A DNA stretch of 64,000 nt. Source: Tolypeutes matacus (taxonomy: Eukaryota > Chordata > Mammalia > Cingulata > Chlamyphoridae). Below, piece after piece: positions 1-12,383 of this stretch (position 1 is its first letter; each line of letters opens with the position of its first letter). A program made the position numbers and the translations under genes. Below the pieces are notes generated by a model. The model worked only from the letters and a program-made list of their open reading frames with translations, was not told where the DNA came from and did not search any database. The stretch lies in NCBI GenBank assembly GCA_026826555.1, contig JAKSZT010054570.1:1562947-1626946 (forward strand), written 5' to 3'.

Positions 1-47
<47 letters not shown>

Positions 48-48
48 C
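1..48. repeat. (GATA)n microsatellite
   Basis: Perfect tetranucleotide repeat running off the left edge of the window. Confidence 0.97.
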
Positions 49-769
49 ACAGATAAAGTCTATACCCTTCTACACTATAGGCTTATAGTTTCCATCACAA
101 CCTTCACTGTTTTTTTAATTGGGTTCTAATTCACATTTGGGTGTGGAAATTCCTCACTTTTTGCTTTGTAGTTTGCTCAGCATGCTTCTTCTCCCCCCCC
201 CCATCCCACTTTAAGTACAAGTTGCACCCCCTCCAGTCATTTTGACAACCCAAGATGCCCCCACCATTTTCTAAATTAGGCTTTTCCAACACTATGATTT
301 CCAAATCCTCAGGTCTATGTCTTCAATCAGTACAGTTCTGACCCCTAAACCTCTCACCTAATTGTCTATCCACCTGTGCCATTGTCCCTTACCTTTGTAA
401 AATAACACAGGCAAATGAAACTCAACAGTTCCCATAGAAACTCATTATCTTCCCTCCCAACAAACCTGCTCCCCTTCTGGATTCCTTATCACAGGCATCT
501 TTCACTTCACTTCATCTCTTCAAAACCTTCACCTAGGGAACTATTGCAAAAGCTTTCCGGTTGTGTCCCTGCCTTCAGCAGCTTCTTGTTCAGTCCAGAG
601 TGACTTTTCTAAAAATAAAGTCTGAGTAAGTGTATCCCCTGCTAAAAATCGCTTTGCTGGCCTTTCATCCATGGTGGTGGCTCTACCCAGCTGGTAGTTA
701 GAGAACCCCTGGGGATTTAATGAAGGTGTTTCCAAAGATTCATGTCACAACAATAATGGCATCTGTTCC
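49..769. other. Gene-free stretch
   Basis: AT-rich to mixed sequence with a C tract near 193-201. I see no gene or recognisable repeat; the short open frames have no coding character. Confidence 0.5.
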
Positions 770-1257
770 TGCCCTAGTTTTCCAGGGCTGCTATGACAAA
801 TACCATACAATGGTTCGGCTGAAACAATGGGAATTTATTGTCTCATGGTTTTGAAGGCTAAAAGTCCAGTATCAAGGTCTCAGCTGGCCATGCTTTCTCC
901 CTGACTTCTGTAGAATTCTGGTGCTGGCTTGCCACAATCCTTGGAGTTCCTTGGCTCGTATCTCTGCTTCCATTACAGGGTTAATCCTCTGGCTGCTACT
1001 TCTACCGTTCAGTCCTCTGTGTCTCTGTCTAGATTTTCTCTTCTTATAAGGACTTTAGCCATGTGGAGTAAGGTTCACCCTGATTCAATATGGCCTCATC
1101 TAAATAAGGCCTTCTAAGATCCTATTCACAAATGAGTCCGCACCTTAACTAATAATAACATCTTCAAAGGCCCTATTTATAAATGAACTCACACCCACAG
1201 GAGCACGGATTAAGACCTGAACATGTCTTTATGAGGTGCATGACTCAATCCCCAACA
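770..1257 (-). mobile_element. MaLR/ERVL-like solo LTR
   Basis: The sequence is the reverse complement of a MaLR-type LTR. It has the AATAAATTCCC-type polyadenylation region near the left end, the conserved 'aacaatgggaatttattg' block near 822 and the 'gtccgcaccttaactaataa' block near 1136. It runs TG...CA and has near-identical 5-bp flanks (GTTCC 765-769, TTTCC 1258-1262), as expected for this class. No internal retroviral genes are attached. The subfamily is not assigned. Confidence 0.8.
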
Positions 1258-1844
1258 TTTCCTTTCTAGTTTTATCAATCAGCTAAGAGAATAAATAAAA
1301 AAATTTTCAAGCAAATCAACAAATAAAATAATTTTAAGTACTTTTCCTCTTAAAAAGGAATATTTTGCTAGCTTCTTAGGTCCTACCTAGTGAGCAGGTA
1401 TGTAATAGCCAGTTTTCAACGTGAGCAGCTCATAATTCAGTTTGCTACTCAGCTGAATCGCACTAGACATGATCGTTTTGAATTGCTCTGTTTGTAGTAC
1501 TATAGTTTTTCTTTTATATCCACAATGCACCATATGCTCAAGAAAGCATACGGAATATAATGTCAAAATTCAAGTTATGAGAAGAATAATGATAACAACT
1601 TTATCTCAAGTTGATCTTCACCAAATCTGTAACAGGTATAAGTTCATATGCAGAAGGTCAATATATATGCACTACTTTTTTAAAAATTAAAGAGGAAATA
1701 TAGCAATGGCTATATTTATTCATTTATTGGATATAAAAATAGTACTCTGTGTTATTTATGAAAGCAGGTTGAACACAGCAAACTTAAAACCTCCTCTTGT
1801 CTCATACTGTAGTAGAAACGTAAAAATGTGATTTTTTTTTTCAA

Positions 1845-2005
1845 CAGGGGAGAGCGCAAACGCAGTCCCCCACTACCACAAATTATGCAATCGAGTTTCC
1901 AGCATTTGGGGAAATCGCAGTCAGCACATCTGGAGTGCAATGGATAAGCCTTTCCCTGGGAAAAACACCTTCGTGATCATGGTATCTTCCCTGCCAGGTA
2001 AGTAT
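1845..2005 (-). pseudogene. U1 snRNA retropseudogene
   Basis: Read on the minus strand, this is a nearly full-length U1 small nuclear RNA, about 161 nt against 164. It has the 5' end ATACTTACCTG that pairs with splice donors, the stem-loop I GATCACGAAGG bound by U1-70K, the stem-loop II ATTGCACTCC bound by U1A, and the Sm site AATTTGTGG. It is followed by an A tract (T run 1831-1840 on +) instead of the 3' box of functional U1 genes. It is flanked by a 15-bp direct repeat (1821-1835 and 2008-2022, one mismatch). Substitutions and a few missing bases mark it as an L1-mobilised pseudogene. Confidence 0.95.
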
Positions 2006-4290
2006 TTTAAAAATATGATTTTAAGACATGTTCAAGAAGATAGTTTTTGTCAAATTTTGATGCAGTCAGTGATAAGTAATTACATTTTGATCTACACATT
2101 ATCATATATTCTATTCTGAAACCAATAACAACTTAGTCCTTTTAATTTATTTGTCAACAAATTATACTTTCTTTACACACTTAATATAAAAACAATAAAA
2201 TAGCATATAACATTACTAATGAGAAAAAGACAGATTTTTTTTTTTCTGGAATAGGACTATTATTCAAATTATGTTTTAAAAGAGCTCTACAAATCTAGAG
2301 GAGGGAATGATCAGTTCACTCAAATGCTGCTGATAGCTGAAGAAAGATGAGGGGATGAGGGCTGAGAACTCAGCAACTCCTACACTTTTTCCAGAGTCCC
2401 ACGGGGAATTCCAATCTATTTTAGACAATGCAATCAAATAAAAAATCATCCAGTCATCAGTTATTCATTCAACAAATACCTTGAAACCTATCATGTATAG
2501 ACCTGAAGATACAATGCTAGCATTTGACCCTCTGCCCACTCACGCCCACTAGAATGTAAGGTCCATCAAAGCAGGGACATCCCTGGCACCTAGAGCAGCA
2601 CCTGGGAGCAAAACCGTAAAAGAAGGTGTAGAACAATCGAATGACTGAGTAAATGATCGAATGAACGAGTGAATGAATTGTGATATTAAAAGACAAGTGT
2701 GGTCCCATTTGATAGTCTGGTAAGGAAAGAACCTTCTGGGCATAGTGATGCCCATAGGCAAAGGAAGAATGACTGGTCAAAGGTAGCAAGCATAGGAAAG
2801 CCAGGCTCCCTAACTAGACCAGCTGCAATGTGTCAGATGTAATGTTCTTGTGACCAACAGAGCCCTAGAAGGTCAGGCTGGCAGGATCCATGTGGTTTCC
2901 TCATGCAAATCCCTCAGATGAGATCATTAAGACTCAAAATGTGAACTGTATTGCAGAAATTCACATAATAGCTATGGTAGAAAAGACTTTCTGATTCCTA
3001 ATCAAAAGCTTTCCATATATACCCCCCTGCCCCAGCTTACCCTCTCTCCCCTTCACACTGCCCTGCCTCCTAATAAAACAGGAGTAAAACTGCTTATCTA
3101 TATGACAAGGTGGTTGTATCAGTCACTCAAACTGAAATAAGGAATAAAACTGGGAAATTGGTTATAAGTAATATTTTTTCCTGTGGCAAGCCATCTTTAG
3201 TCTGTTAACATTCTCAGACATAGCCTTCACAGATTATTCGTTCAAGTATTTCAATGCCTTAGTCTTGACTTTTATAACAGCTATCAGAACCCTATCTACA
3301 GGAACATTTCAAAAGAGATTGAAGCAGTATTCTCCTGTTGTCTTGTTTTTTGGGCACAAGCTGGATATGATGTTGAGGGCAGGAGGAGTCAGGAAGACGG
3401 GCCGCTGTTTTCACTCTCAGTCTATCGGCTTCCCTGGGTAATTCACCCAGTGCAGGAGCAGTGATGCATGGAATTCACTTGTAATGACACAGACCCAGGA
3501 ATATCAACACAATTATTTTACTAAATGAGTAACAGAAAATTTCTCTTCTCTGGTGGTCTAATATTACCTTTTTATTGCTGAAACTAAATAGGAAAACTGG
3601 AGACTCAATTCGTACTTTAGAAGAATCCCTGCCAGTAAAAATATTGACTGTTTAAACCTATATTTGGGGACCAGGGTGTGGGGAGATTGTATTAGAATTT
3701 GATTCAATTCATTTGGGTTTAGAAAGCATAAACAATAAGCAAAACACTGGTTAAGCTGTGAAAAGAAAACGTAAGAAAACCCTAAGGCCGGCTCCCTGAC
3801 ATCTCCTTAGAGATATAAGATGCACAGAAGCACTCAAAGCATGTATTTTATGCATGATTGATCTGTAAACCCACAACTTCTCTAAAAAAAAAAAAATCAG
3901 GGGACCTGCCCCATTTGGGATTTCAGCAGAGAGAATCAGCTCCCTGCTAAGATACCTGCAAATCCTAGATCAGGCTTGTAAGTGCTGCAAAAGACACTCC
4001 CTGAAGTCAGGTTGAAAGATTCCGAGATAAGAGCTATGCAACAAAAAAAAACCCTTTCAAATCCTAACTCCCTATAAGCTAACCCAGGACAAACCTGGAC
4101 CTCTCTCCTTAGAAGAGAATAAAGAGAAAGTCATTGAAACCACTATAATTTATAGCAAAAGGGACAAATGTCATCTTTTCAAAGGTGATAAAAAAAAAAA
4201 AACAGGGCCATTTTAAAGAAAGTGTGTAATTTCTGTTCTCAGTTTTGAAAGGGAACTGCATATATGAAATTAGAGTAGTTATTTATACAA
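2006..4290. other. Mostly unique intergenic sequence
   Basis: Apart from an L2 fragment near 2530-2680 and short A tracts, this stretch holds no gene or recognisable element that I can support. Confidence 0.5.
2530..2680 (+). mobile_element. LINE-2 3' fragment
   Basis: The block 'actagaatgtaaggtccat' followed by a degenerate GAATGA-type tail is the diagnostic 3' end of L2, a LINE family shared by all mammals. It is strongly diverged. Confidence 0.65.
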
Positions 4291-5345
4291 AGGAAACAAT
4301 TTGAGATCAGAAAAGAAGAATGATGATGAAAAATACAGTTTCTGAACTAAAAGTTTCAACGGAGCAGTGAATAGCTGAGTAGATACTACAGAAAAATCTA
4401 AGCATTGAAGTAGAAGACAAGCTTGAGAAATTCTCTAAGAAGAAATTCTCTCAGAGGAGAAGGATGAAGATGAATATGATACGATAAAAGACATGAGACA
4501 TGAAAAACAAGCATATATAAACAATATGTAGTAATAGTCTCAGGAATAAAGAACAGAGTAGAGCACCGACCCCCCAAAAAAAATTATAGAAGAAATTTTT
4601 TCTCAACTGAGGTAAGACCAAGTCTTACTTGGGCCATCTACAAAGTCAAAGTCAAAGGCATCTTCGCAAATTTTTAAAAATTTAAGGCTACATAAAGTGT
4701 CCAAAAGGCATCCAAATGGGAAAAAAAAAAAAAACATTATCTTCAAAGGAATAAAAATCAAAATGACATCAAACTTCCTTGCAACATTAAATTCCATAAG
4801 ACAGTGGAACATTTACAAAGTTGAGATAAAATATAGTGCTCCAAGAATTCTGCACTTCCTCTAAGGTGCACATTAGTAAGAAAAACAGAAAGATATTTTA
4901 GATCTACAAGGGACCATCCTTGTAGCTCTATAAGGGATATTTATATCATCCACACGCTGATGCAGAAAAAATTACTCTGAATTATACTCCAGCAACTAGA
5001 CTACATTAAATTCAGGAGTGGGAATAAAGTAGTATACAAAATGTGCAAAAAAGGCATAAAAACATATCATATGCATATTGAGTTAAATTATAAAAATTAA
5101 TACAAATATAAAAGACATTTTAAAGAAATGATATAAAAATGATAATATATGCCTAAAAGTCCCAGTAACTGAATAAAATTTGATAATTGGAATGGGGAGT
5201 AGTAGAGGTAGTAATGAAAAGCATTAATATTGGAAAGCATAAACTAAGATGGTAATTGTTAGACCAAATGAATGAGTAATGACACCAAATGTGAACAGAT
5301 TAAACTTTTCAAACAAATGACAAAGAATATCAAACTATTTCATAA
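4290..5345 (+). mobile_element. Ancient L1/HAL1-like fragment (ORF1 region)
   Basis: Degenerate sense-strand L1 ORF1-like sequence, clearest at 4735-4860, where the 'caaaatgacatcaaacttcc' and 'aagaattctgcacttcc' blocks follow the usual ORF1 order. No open frame survives. The younger L1 at 5346-6700 interrupts it, and related sequence seems to resume downstream. Confidence 0.6.
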
Positions 5346-6700
5346 AATAAAAACAAATTTGGAAGGGTAAGTGCACCCAAATAGCCAAAAGTATTCTAAA
5401 AAAGAAGAGCAATGTGGGAGGAATTCCACTGCCTGACCTTGAAACATATTACAAAGCTACAGTGGTCAAAACAGCATGGTACTCGCATAAAGATAGACAT
5501 ATCGATCAGTGGAATAGAATTGAGAATCCAGAAATAAACCCTCACCTATACAGTCAATTGGTTTTTGACAAACCTACCAAGCCCACGCAGATGGGAAAAA
5601 ACAGTCTCTTCAACAAATGGTGTTGGGAGAACTGGATATCTATAACCAAAAGAATGAAAGAGGACCCCTATCTCACCCCCTATACAAGAATCGACTCAAA
5701 ATTGATCAAAGATCTAAATATAAAAGCCAGGACCATAAAACTACTAGAAGAAAATGTAGAGAAACATCTTCAAGACCTTGTAGTAGGTGGTGGTTTCTTG
5801 GACTTCACACCCAAAGCACGTGCAACAAAAGAAAAAATAGATAAATGGGACCTCCTAAAAATTAAACACTTTTGCACCTCACAGGACTTTGTCAGAAGGG
5901 TGAAAAGGCAGCCGACTCAATGGGAAAAAATATTTGGAAATCACATATCTGATAAAGGTTTAATATCCAGGATATATAAAGAGATGTTACAGCTCAACAA
6001 TAAAAAGACAAATGACCCAATTAAAAAATGGGCCAAAGACTTGAATAGACATTTCTCCCAAGAAGAAATACAAATGGCAAAAAAACACATGAAGAAATGC
6101 TCAATATCACTCATGATTAGGGAAATGCAAATCAAAACTACAATGAGATATCATTTCACACCTATCAGAATGGCCACTATTAAAAAGACAGAGAACTACA
6201 AGTGTTGGAGAGGATGTGGAGAGATAGGAACACTTCTTCACTGTTGGTGGGAATGCAGGATGGTACAACCACTATGGAGGACTGTTTGGCAGCTCCTAAA
6301 GAAGTTGAATATAGACTTGCCACGTGACCCTGCAATACCACTACTGGGTATATACCCAGAAGAACTGAGAGCAGTGACACGAACAGACATCTGCACACCG
6401 ATGTTCATAGCCACATTATTCACCATTGCCAAAAGTTGGAAACAACCCAGGTGTCCATCAACAGATGAATGGATAAACAAACTGGTCTATTCACACGATG
6501 GAATATTATGCAGCTGTAAGAAGAAATGAAGTCATAAAGCATATGGCAACATGGATGAATCTGGAGGACATTATGTTGAGTGAAACAAGCCAGACACAAA
6601 AGGACAAATACTGTATGAATGCATTACTATGAACCAAATATATCGTGTAATATATTATTTTATTCACACACACAAAAAAACAAACAAAAAACAAAACAAC
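5346..6700 (+). mobile_element. 5'-truncated L1 with open ORF2 C-terminus
   Basis: This sense L1 copy begins inside ORF2 and ends in an A-rich tail (about 6668-6700). The ORF2 frame is open from 5351 to its stop at 6527-6529, about 392 codons. It includes the C-terminal cysteine motif CX3CX7HX4C (CWRGC ... H ... C, encoded near 6201-6255). It lacks the endonuclease and most of the reverse transcriptase, so it is dead on arrival. The lack of internal stops indicates a fairly recent insertion. Confidence 0.9.
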
Positions 6701-7084
6701 AAAATTTTACATGTATCCATTACATTTAATTGAGAAATGTATATATTTATTCATCTGTGTTTACTTTTTAGTTTTTTATTGCTTATGTTTTCAATTATTA
6801 AATGTACAAAATAAAGTTAAAAAAAAATTATATGCTACTTGTAAGGGACAAATACCAAAGAGTTACCAAAAGTTAAAAATTTTTAAATGGCAAGGATCTA
6901 ACAAGCAAATACAAATAAATAAAAACACAATGGAAATGTCAATTTAAAACAGAGAGAAATAAAAAACCCAAAACCAAAAGTTTTATATAGGAAAAAGTCT
7001 TTTTATTGGCAAAATATATCATTCACAGTTAAAATACAGGTACCACAAACTTTTCTCTAAAACATAACATGGTATCAAAATACA
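6701..7084 (+). mobile_element. Probable continuation of ancient L1
   Basis: AT-rich sequence between the young L1 and the LTR. It is flanked on both outer sides by ancient sense L1 sequence and is most simply the middle of the same old element. There is no coding potential. The assignment rests on position more than on clear similarity. Confidence 0.35.
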
Positions 7085-7154
7085 TGTTATTAGTCAGGAT
7101 TCTCCAGAGAAGCAGAACCAACAAGATAGATAGATAGATAGATAGATGATAGAT

Positions 7155-7205
<51 letters not shown>

Positions 7206-7740
7206 GATAGATAGATAGATAGAGGTGGAGGTGGAGATGGATAGATAGATGAGAGATAGAGGTAGAGATAGAGATAGAGATGGATATGGATATGGATATA
7301 TGTATATTATATATATATTGAGATTTATTATAAGGAATCGACTCATGTGGCCATGGAGGCTGGTAAATCTGAACTCCATAAGGCAGACTGCAAGCTGGGA
7401 ACTCAGATAAAGACAATGTTGAAGATCATAATCTGAATTCCCCAGGAAAAGCTGGCTGTCTGGAAATTCCAGGAAAAACCAATGCTTAAATTGACCCAGA
7501 AATTTTCTTCTGACCTCTGAAACTCTCAGTTCTCGTTTTTAAAACCTATAACTGATTGAATGTAGAGACTACCCACATTGCTGAAGGCAATCTCCTTTGT
7601 TGATTGTAGATGCAATCAACTGATTATAGATACAGATCTCATCAGCAAAGTATTCTCACAATAACAAGCAGGTCAGTGCGTGACTAAACAATTGGACCTC
7701 TTAACCTGACAAAGCTGTCACATGAAATTAATCATCACAT
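7085..7740 (-). mobile_element. ERVL-type solo LTR with internal GATA expansion
   Basis: The left end 'tagtcaggattctccagag' and the right end 'aaattaatcatcaca' are the two ends of a common mammalian LTR in reverse orientation. A 5-bp direct repeat ATACA lies on both sides (7080-7084 and 7741-7745). A GATA/GGATAT microsatellite (about 7125-7310) has grown next to the 'gatttattataaggaat' polyadenylation block. No internal retroviral genes are present. Confidence 0.8.
7125..7310. repeat. (GATA)n and GA/TATGGA-rich microsatellite
   Basis: Long GATA runs interrupted by GATGATA, GGTGGA and GGATAT variants, inside the LTR. Open frames rich in Ile, Tyr and Ser across it are artefacts of the repeat. 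Confidence 0.95.
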
Positions 7741-7745
7741 ATACA

Positions 7746-9000
7746 AAGTAAAAATTGCTAGAAATACAAAGAGAAACCAACAGAAATGGAATAGTAGTGA
7801 AGTAGCTTCAGACCTACATCCTCAGTCTGTGACAGATCAATGTGAAAAATATAGAATATTTAAGCATTATTCTTAAAAAGAATATCCTAAATTCTTAGGA
7901 TATTTAAAAAGAATATCCTAAAAGAATATCCTATTAATAGATAGGGTAACATTTTACCACTTAAACGTAAACATATCTTCTTTTCCAAACATGGAAAAAA
8001 TAGTTTTGCAGTAGATCACAACAAAAGCTATAATAAATGTAGAGGAACAGAAATTGCACATCTCTGACTGCAATGCAGTCCAATTAAGTTTAATAACAAA
8101 AAAAAAATCACACAAACAAAAATATTCTCAAACTCCTGGACATTAAAAAGCAATTTTCTGAATAATTCTTGGGCCAAATTAATGGCCAAAACCATCATTA
8201 AAGACTATTTAGATTAATATGACAATGAGAACATCATATATATCAACATTTATGGGATGCTGCTAAAGTTATACTCAAATGAGTTCTTCCAAAATTTCAA
8301 ACACCAAATTATTCCCATGTGGTATAAACTGTTCCGGAACATAGCAAAGGATGGAAAGATGTTTTATGCAGCTAACACCTGTGATATATAATCCTGAAAA
8401 ATGATAGGACCAGAAAGAAAGTTATGGAAGATAGTCAATAAAATTCATCAATTAATCAAAAGAATAACAGACCAAAATCAAGGAAGGCACAACTGAAGGA
8501 AACGGGAAGGCCATATTAGGAAATCTATTGAAATAAATTAAATTTTTTAAAAAAAGAAGAAACCCATATGGTGGTCCCAATAGAGGCCAAAAATATTAGA
8601 TAATATTCAGAGTTTATTCCTCATGCAAACTTCAAAATAAATAAGTATAGAATGATGCTTAATTAACATAATAAGGAATATTTATCTCAAGGTAAGAACC
8701 AATATCATACTTATATAATGTTTGGCATTTTTTTTTAGGGAGAAAGAAAAAGAACTATTTAAATAGTACAATTTATAATACTATGAAATTATACTTTATG
8801 TATTATTTTATATAATATATAATAACGTATTCACTAAATAATCTATTACTGTATTGGGTTAAAAGTCCCAAACTATGCATACTGGTTTTATGGACATTTT
8901 AAGGGATTCTCAAGGTTAACTTGGACTATATTTCATTTCCATCCTGAGTATCCGACTTTAGCATCTAAACCCCCATCACAGATATCTCTGCTTGACATTC
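7746..9000 (+). mobile_element. Ancient L1 ORF2 fragment
   Basis: Highly decayed sense L1 sequence. The block near 8062-8090 ('tctgactgcaatgcagtcc') corresponds to the ORF2 endonuclease/RT linker. The block near 8655-8720 ('accaatatcatacttat') corresponds to a more distal part of the RT. Many stops and indels are present, and the right end is uncertain. Confidence 0.6.
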
Positions 9001-10465
9001 CTGATTCCTCTCAGTAGTCCATGTCCTTGACTTTCATTGATTCCCCAGGAAACCTTTTCACAATGGTTGAGCTCATAGTACTCGTAACCATTTCTATTCA
9101 GGGCTAATACAATAGAAATGTTTAGCCAAAAAAATTCACCAAAGTAGAGCATTGTAAGCGTGAACCTCTTGGTATGCTTTCACTCTATTTCAAAGGCACA
9201 CCACTTCAACAACGATTACAGATAGAATAGATCCTTCCCTTATTATTGTCATTATGAAAAGCATTAAATATTATTGTTAGGTATGAACTCAGCAAAATAA
9301 AGTGCATGACAATATAAGACTCAGAAATAATCTGCCAAAGATCAACATGGTCCTTTTCAATTGGCCTAAAATCTAGAACTAAGTAACAGAATAGCCTATT
9401 GAAATAACAAACCAAACTGGAGACTTAAAATCACCAGGAATAAACCATGAGAACACCTTCAAAACCATTTTTAAATAATTCAGTACTCCCTAGACAGTCT
9501 ACAAATGATGGCTAATAATAGTAATAATTGTGCATAGAAATATCTGTGCACAGCCAGATCATAATTATGAGTGGAACATAAAGGACCAGAAGTGACAAGG
9601 AATCTACCCAGAAGGAAGAGAGAGAAGGGTGGAGTCAGCTGAGGGTAAGTGGACAATAAGGGTGAAATTAGTAATAGCAAAGAGATAAGCATAAGAAAGA
9701 TACCATAGAGTCAGCAAGAGAATATTAATATTCAGTAAGAGTATAACAGATGAGCTGGCTTGAAAGCCTAAAGTGAGCCCAGACACAGGAGGCAGGTTTC
9801 AGGGCTGGGAATTGGAGATCAGACATTCATGGCAAAGCAGAAAAGCCTTCCCAGAGCAGAGAGAAGTTACTCTGTCCAGGGTAGATCCCTTTTACTTAAA
9901 TTTCTTCATTGGTCAGAAGCTGAAATAGACAATCACTCAAAAGATCTAGTTTGATGCTTGTATGATTCACTTAACTGTCTGAAAAATTAGTTGTAATGTG
10001 AATGTAAAACTTGTGCAACTTTAAGTTCTTGAAAACATGGATGATTATTCATCATTGCTGACCAACTGAGTAATAGTAATTCAAGTTTTGATTTCACTGG
10101 TCAAGGGGCTAAAGGCAGAGATATAGCTGATGTTTACAAGTTCTGAAGTCCTACACCGTGGTGACTTTGAAAGAAAAGGATTCTATTCAAGCCTGGAAAA
10201 ACTGGAGTGTGATTAAATACATTAAAAATAGTAAGAATTAGTTAGAAAATTACCCATTGTACCTATGTGTTTGTGCTATTTAAACCTTGCCCTCTTGTTC
10301 GGTTTACATTTTTAAATATTTATTAATAGTTTATTAAGAAACTCATTGTTCCATTTCTAGAACTTTTGCTTTATCCTAATGAAACTATGTGAAAAGTTAC
10401 CTAAGAGTCTGTAATGGTAGCAGGGTCCCTTACAGCTTTCTCCCCACCCATGGGTGAATCCCTGA
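9000..10465. other. Gene-free unique stretch
   Basis: AT-rich sequence without recognised repeats or coding character. Confidence 0.5.
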
Positions 10466-10690
10466 GCAGTATAACCTAGTGGTTTGGGGTATAGGTTTTG
10501 GAATGAGCAAGTTTGAGATTCAAATTCCAGTTTTTCTTATTTATTACATGACTTTGAGGAAATTTCTCAACTTTTGGGAGCCTTAGTTCATCATCTATGG
10601 TGATGGAGACTGAGTGAAGATAAATGTGTACTTTAAGTACAGTTCTCAGCACAATGCCTAACACACAGTAAGTGCTAAATGATACTGGTA
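10466..10690 (+). mobile_element. MIR SINE
   Basis: Near full-length MIR: a tRNA-related head ('agtataacctagtggttt'), a core with 'tgactttgaggaaatttct', and the tail block 'cacacagtaagtgctaaat'. MIRs are ancient mammalian SINEs. Confidence 0.9.
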
Positions 10691-10989
10691 ACTACTGTCA
10701 TACAAATTCCCTGCCTCTGTGTTCCAGTAAAGTACTAAAAACTCTAAAGTAGAGGCTCTCTCTGGGATCCACCTATTGTCTCTTTTCCTGTATCTGCTTG
10801 GTTTGCCTTACTATCTCCATTTGTAGTTGCATTGCTGTACTACAGGTCTAGTTTTACCTCGTACTCAAGCTTTCTTGGACTGATGCCTAACTTGGGCAGC
10901 CTATTTGGTTCTCCATGGTCAGTGGCTTCAGGCTAGCTCCACACTTGCCCCACATTCATTCCCTGGTTCCTTGGTCAAATCCCACCTCC

Positions 10990-11235
10990 CAGAAGGAGGC
11001 AGGCAACAGATTTATGCACAAAATGTTTGTTGCAATATTCATTTAAAATCAAAGTATTGGAAAAATGTAAATGTCCAACAAATGGGGAATTTGTAAATAA
11101 ATCATGGAGCATTTGTATGGTAGACTATTATGCAATCTGTAGAAGTTTGTTTACAAAACAGTTTTGAATGAAATAAAAAAAAAATGTTTTTCAAAGTCAG
11201 GGTATATTAAAAACACTTGTTAAAAAAAATTTTTT
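10990..11235 (+). mobile_element. Ancient L1 3' ORF2 fragment
   Basis: Sense blocks such as 'tgtttgttgcaatattcat' and 'aaatgtccaacaaatgggg' match the conserved C-terminal ORF2 region of old L1 elements. It is decayed and without an open frame. Confidence 0.6.
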
Positions 11236-11237
11236 TT

Positions 11238-11400
11238 GAGAGGGTTAGATCACAAAGACCTGGGTGTATATCTGGCTCCAACGTTCATTAACTGTGTGAC
11301 ATATGCAAATTATTTAACCTCTCTGAGCCTTGGTTTCCTCGTTTGTTAAATGATGACAGCTTCCTCTTAGGCTCACTCTGACTCTTAAATTAACAGCATT
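11238..11400 (+). mobile_element. MIR SINE fragment
   Basis: The core-SINE block 'taactgtgtgacatatgcaa' is followed by 'ctctgagccttggtttcctc', the canonical order of MIR. Confidence 0.9.
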
Positions 11401-11785
11401 GGTAAAAATTTCAGCAGTCAGACTATTGCAGTAAGAAACAATGCCAACTTCCCAATGACTTAAAAGAGCAAAAATTTATTTCTTGTCGCACTGAGTCCAT
11501 CGAGGGTTAGCTGGGGGCTTTGCTCCAGACCAGCGTAGTTTGGGTGCTCGGGCTGACAGAGCCTCTGTTATCTGGAACATCACCTGCTACCGTGGCAGAG
11601 GGAAAGGAACTTGGCGAGCCACGCATCTGATTTTAAGGTTTCCATGTGGAATGTTTCACGGTTATTTCTAACCTCACACGGCAAGGAAGTGAGACCCTAC
11701 CACATGTGTGAAAGAAGAAGCACCAGAAATATAGGTGAAGCTCACAAACGACTGTCACAAATACCGATTACAGGGGGCTGGCACC
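11401..11785 (-). mobile_element. ERVL/MaLR-like LTR, reverse orientation
   Basis: The sequence contains 'gcaaaaatttatttcttg', the reverse of an LTR polyadenylation region. Downstream order (a 'gctccagaccagc' block, then a 'gtggcagagggaaaggaac' block, then 'aagaagcaccagaaatata') matches a common old mammalian LTR. The family name is not asserted. Confidence 0.55.
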
Positions 11786-12198
11786 CAAAAGGTTTTCAAC
11801 GATAAGTGTTGTGTGTATAATACAGTACATTTTTACATATAAACATTTAAGATGCATAAAATGGGGGTGAAATATGTTCAGATGTACAGATGATCAAATT
11901 TTCAATGCTTCTATATTTCTTCCGTAATTATCAATTTTATATAGTGTGTCGATATCACTCTTTTAATAAAGACAAATGAAAAAGAATCATGTCCGTTGCT
12001 CTTTATGGTAGCTGTTTTCATCAAGTTTTTTAAAAGCATAATTGAATTGAAAAAGTGTCCTTCCCTCTCCTTCTGTTAACCACGACTCTTGTAATTCGGC
12101 TGTTTAGACAACAAAGTTATAACCAAGGTAAAACAAAAAAAGTCATTTGCAAATTGTTCAGCAGAAGAACAAAGGAGGATGTAAAAAGCCTAGGTATA

Positions 12199-12383
12199 TA
12201 AATAACATTTTTGTAAGCAAATACACATATATGCATATATATTTATATATCATTTTGCAAATGTTTGTATGTATTGTGAGAATTTTGATTTTTACCCATA
12301 ATAAAAAAAAAAAAAAAAAAAGGTACAGGGTAAGTTGTATTAAGCATCAAAAAAAGCGATTAACATAAAAAAAAAAAAAAAAA
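12199..12383 (+). mobile_element. Retroposed fragment with two A-tracts and 16-bp target-site duplication
   Basis: A 185-bp insert is flanked by a perfect 16-bp direct repeat, AAAAAGCCTAGGTATA (12183-12198 and 12384-12399). It ends in a run of A and contains a second A run at about 12302-12321. It is therefore an L1-mobilised RNA copy on the + strand. It has no tRNA-type promoter and no SINE similarity that I recognise. It could be a processed fragment of an mRNA 3'UTR, or an orphan 3' transduction. Confidence 0.7.

Noticed and set aside
1848..1997. Apparent 150-bp coding exon with strong acceptor and donor, open in one frame.
   Set aside because: The reverse complement is U1 snRNA followed by an A tail and flanked by a duplication; the splice signals are by-products.
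7029..7416. Ile/Tyr/Ser-rich antisense open frames.
   Set aside because: They are translations of the GATA microsatellite within an LTR.
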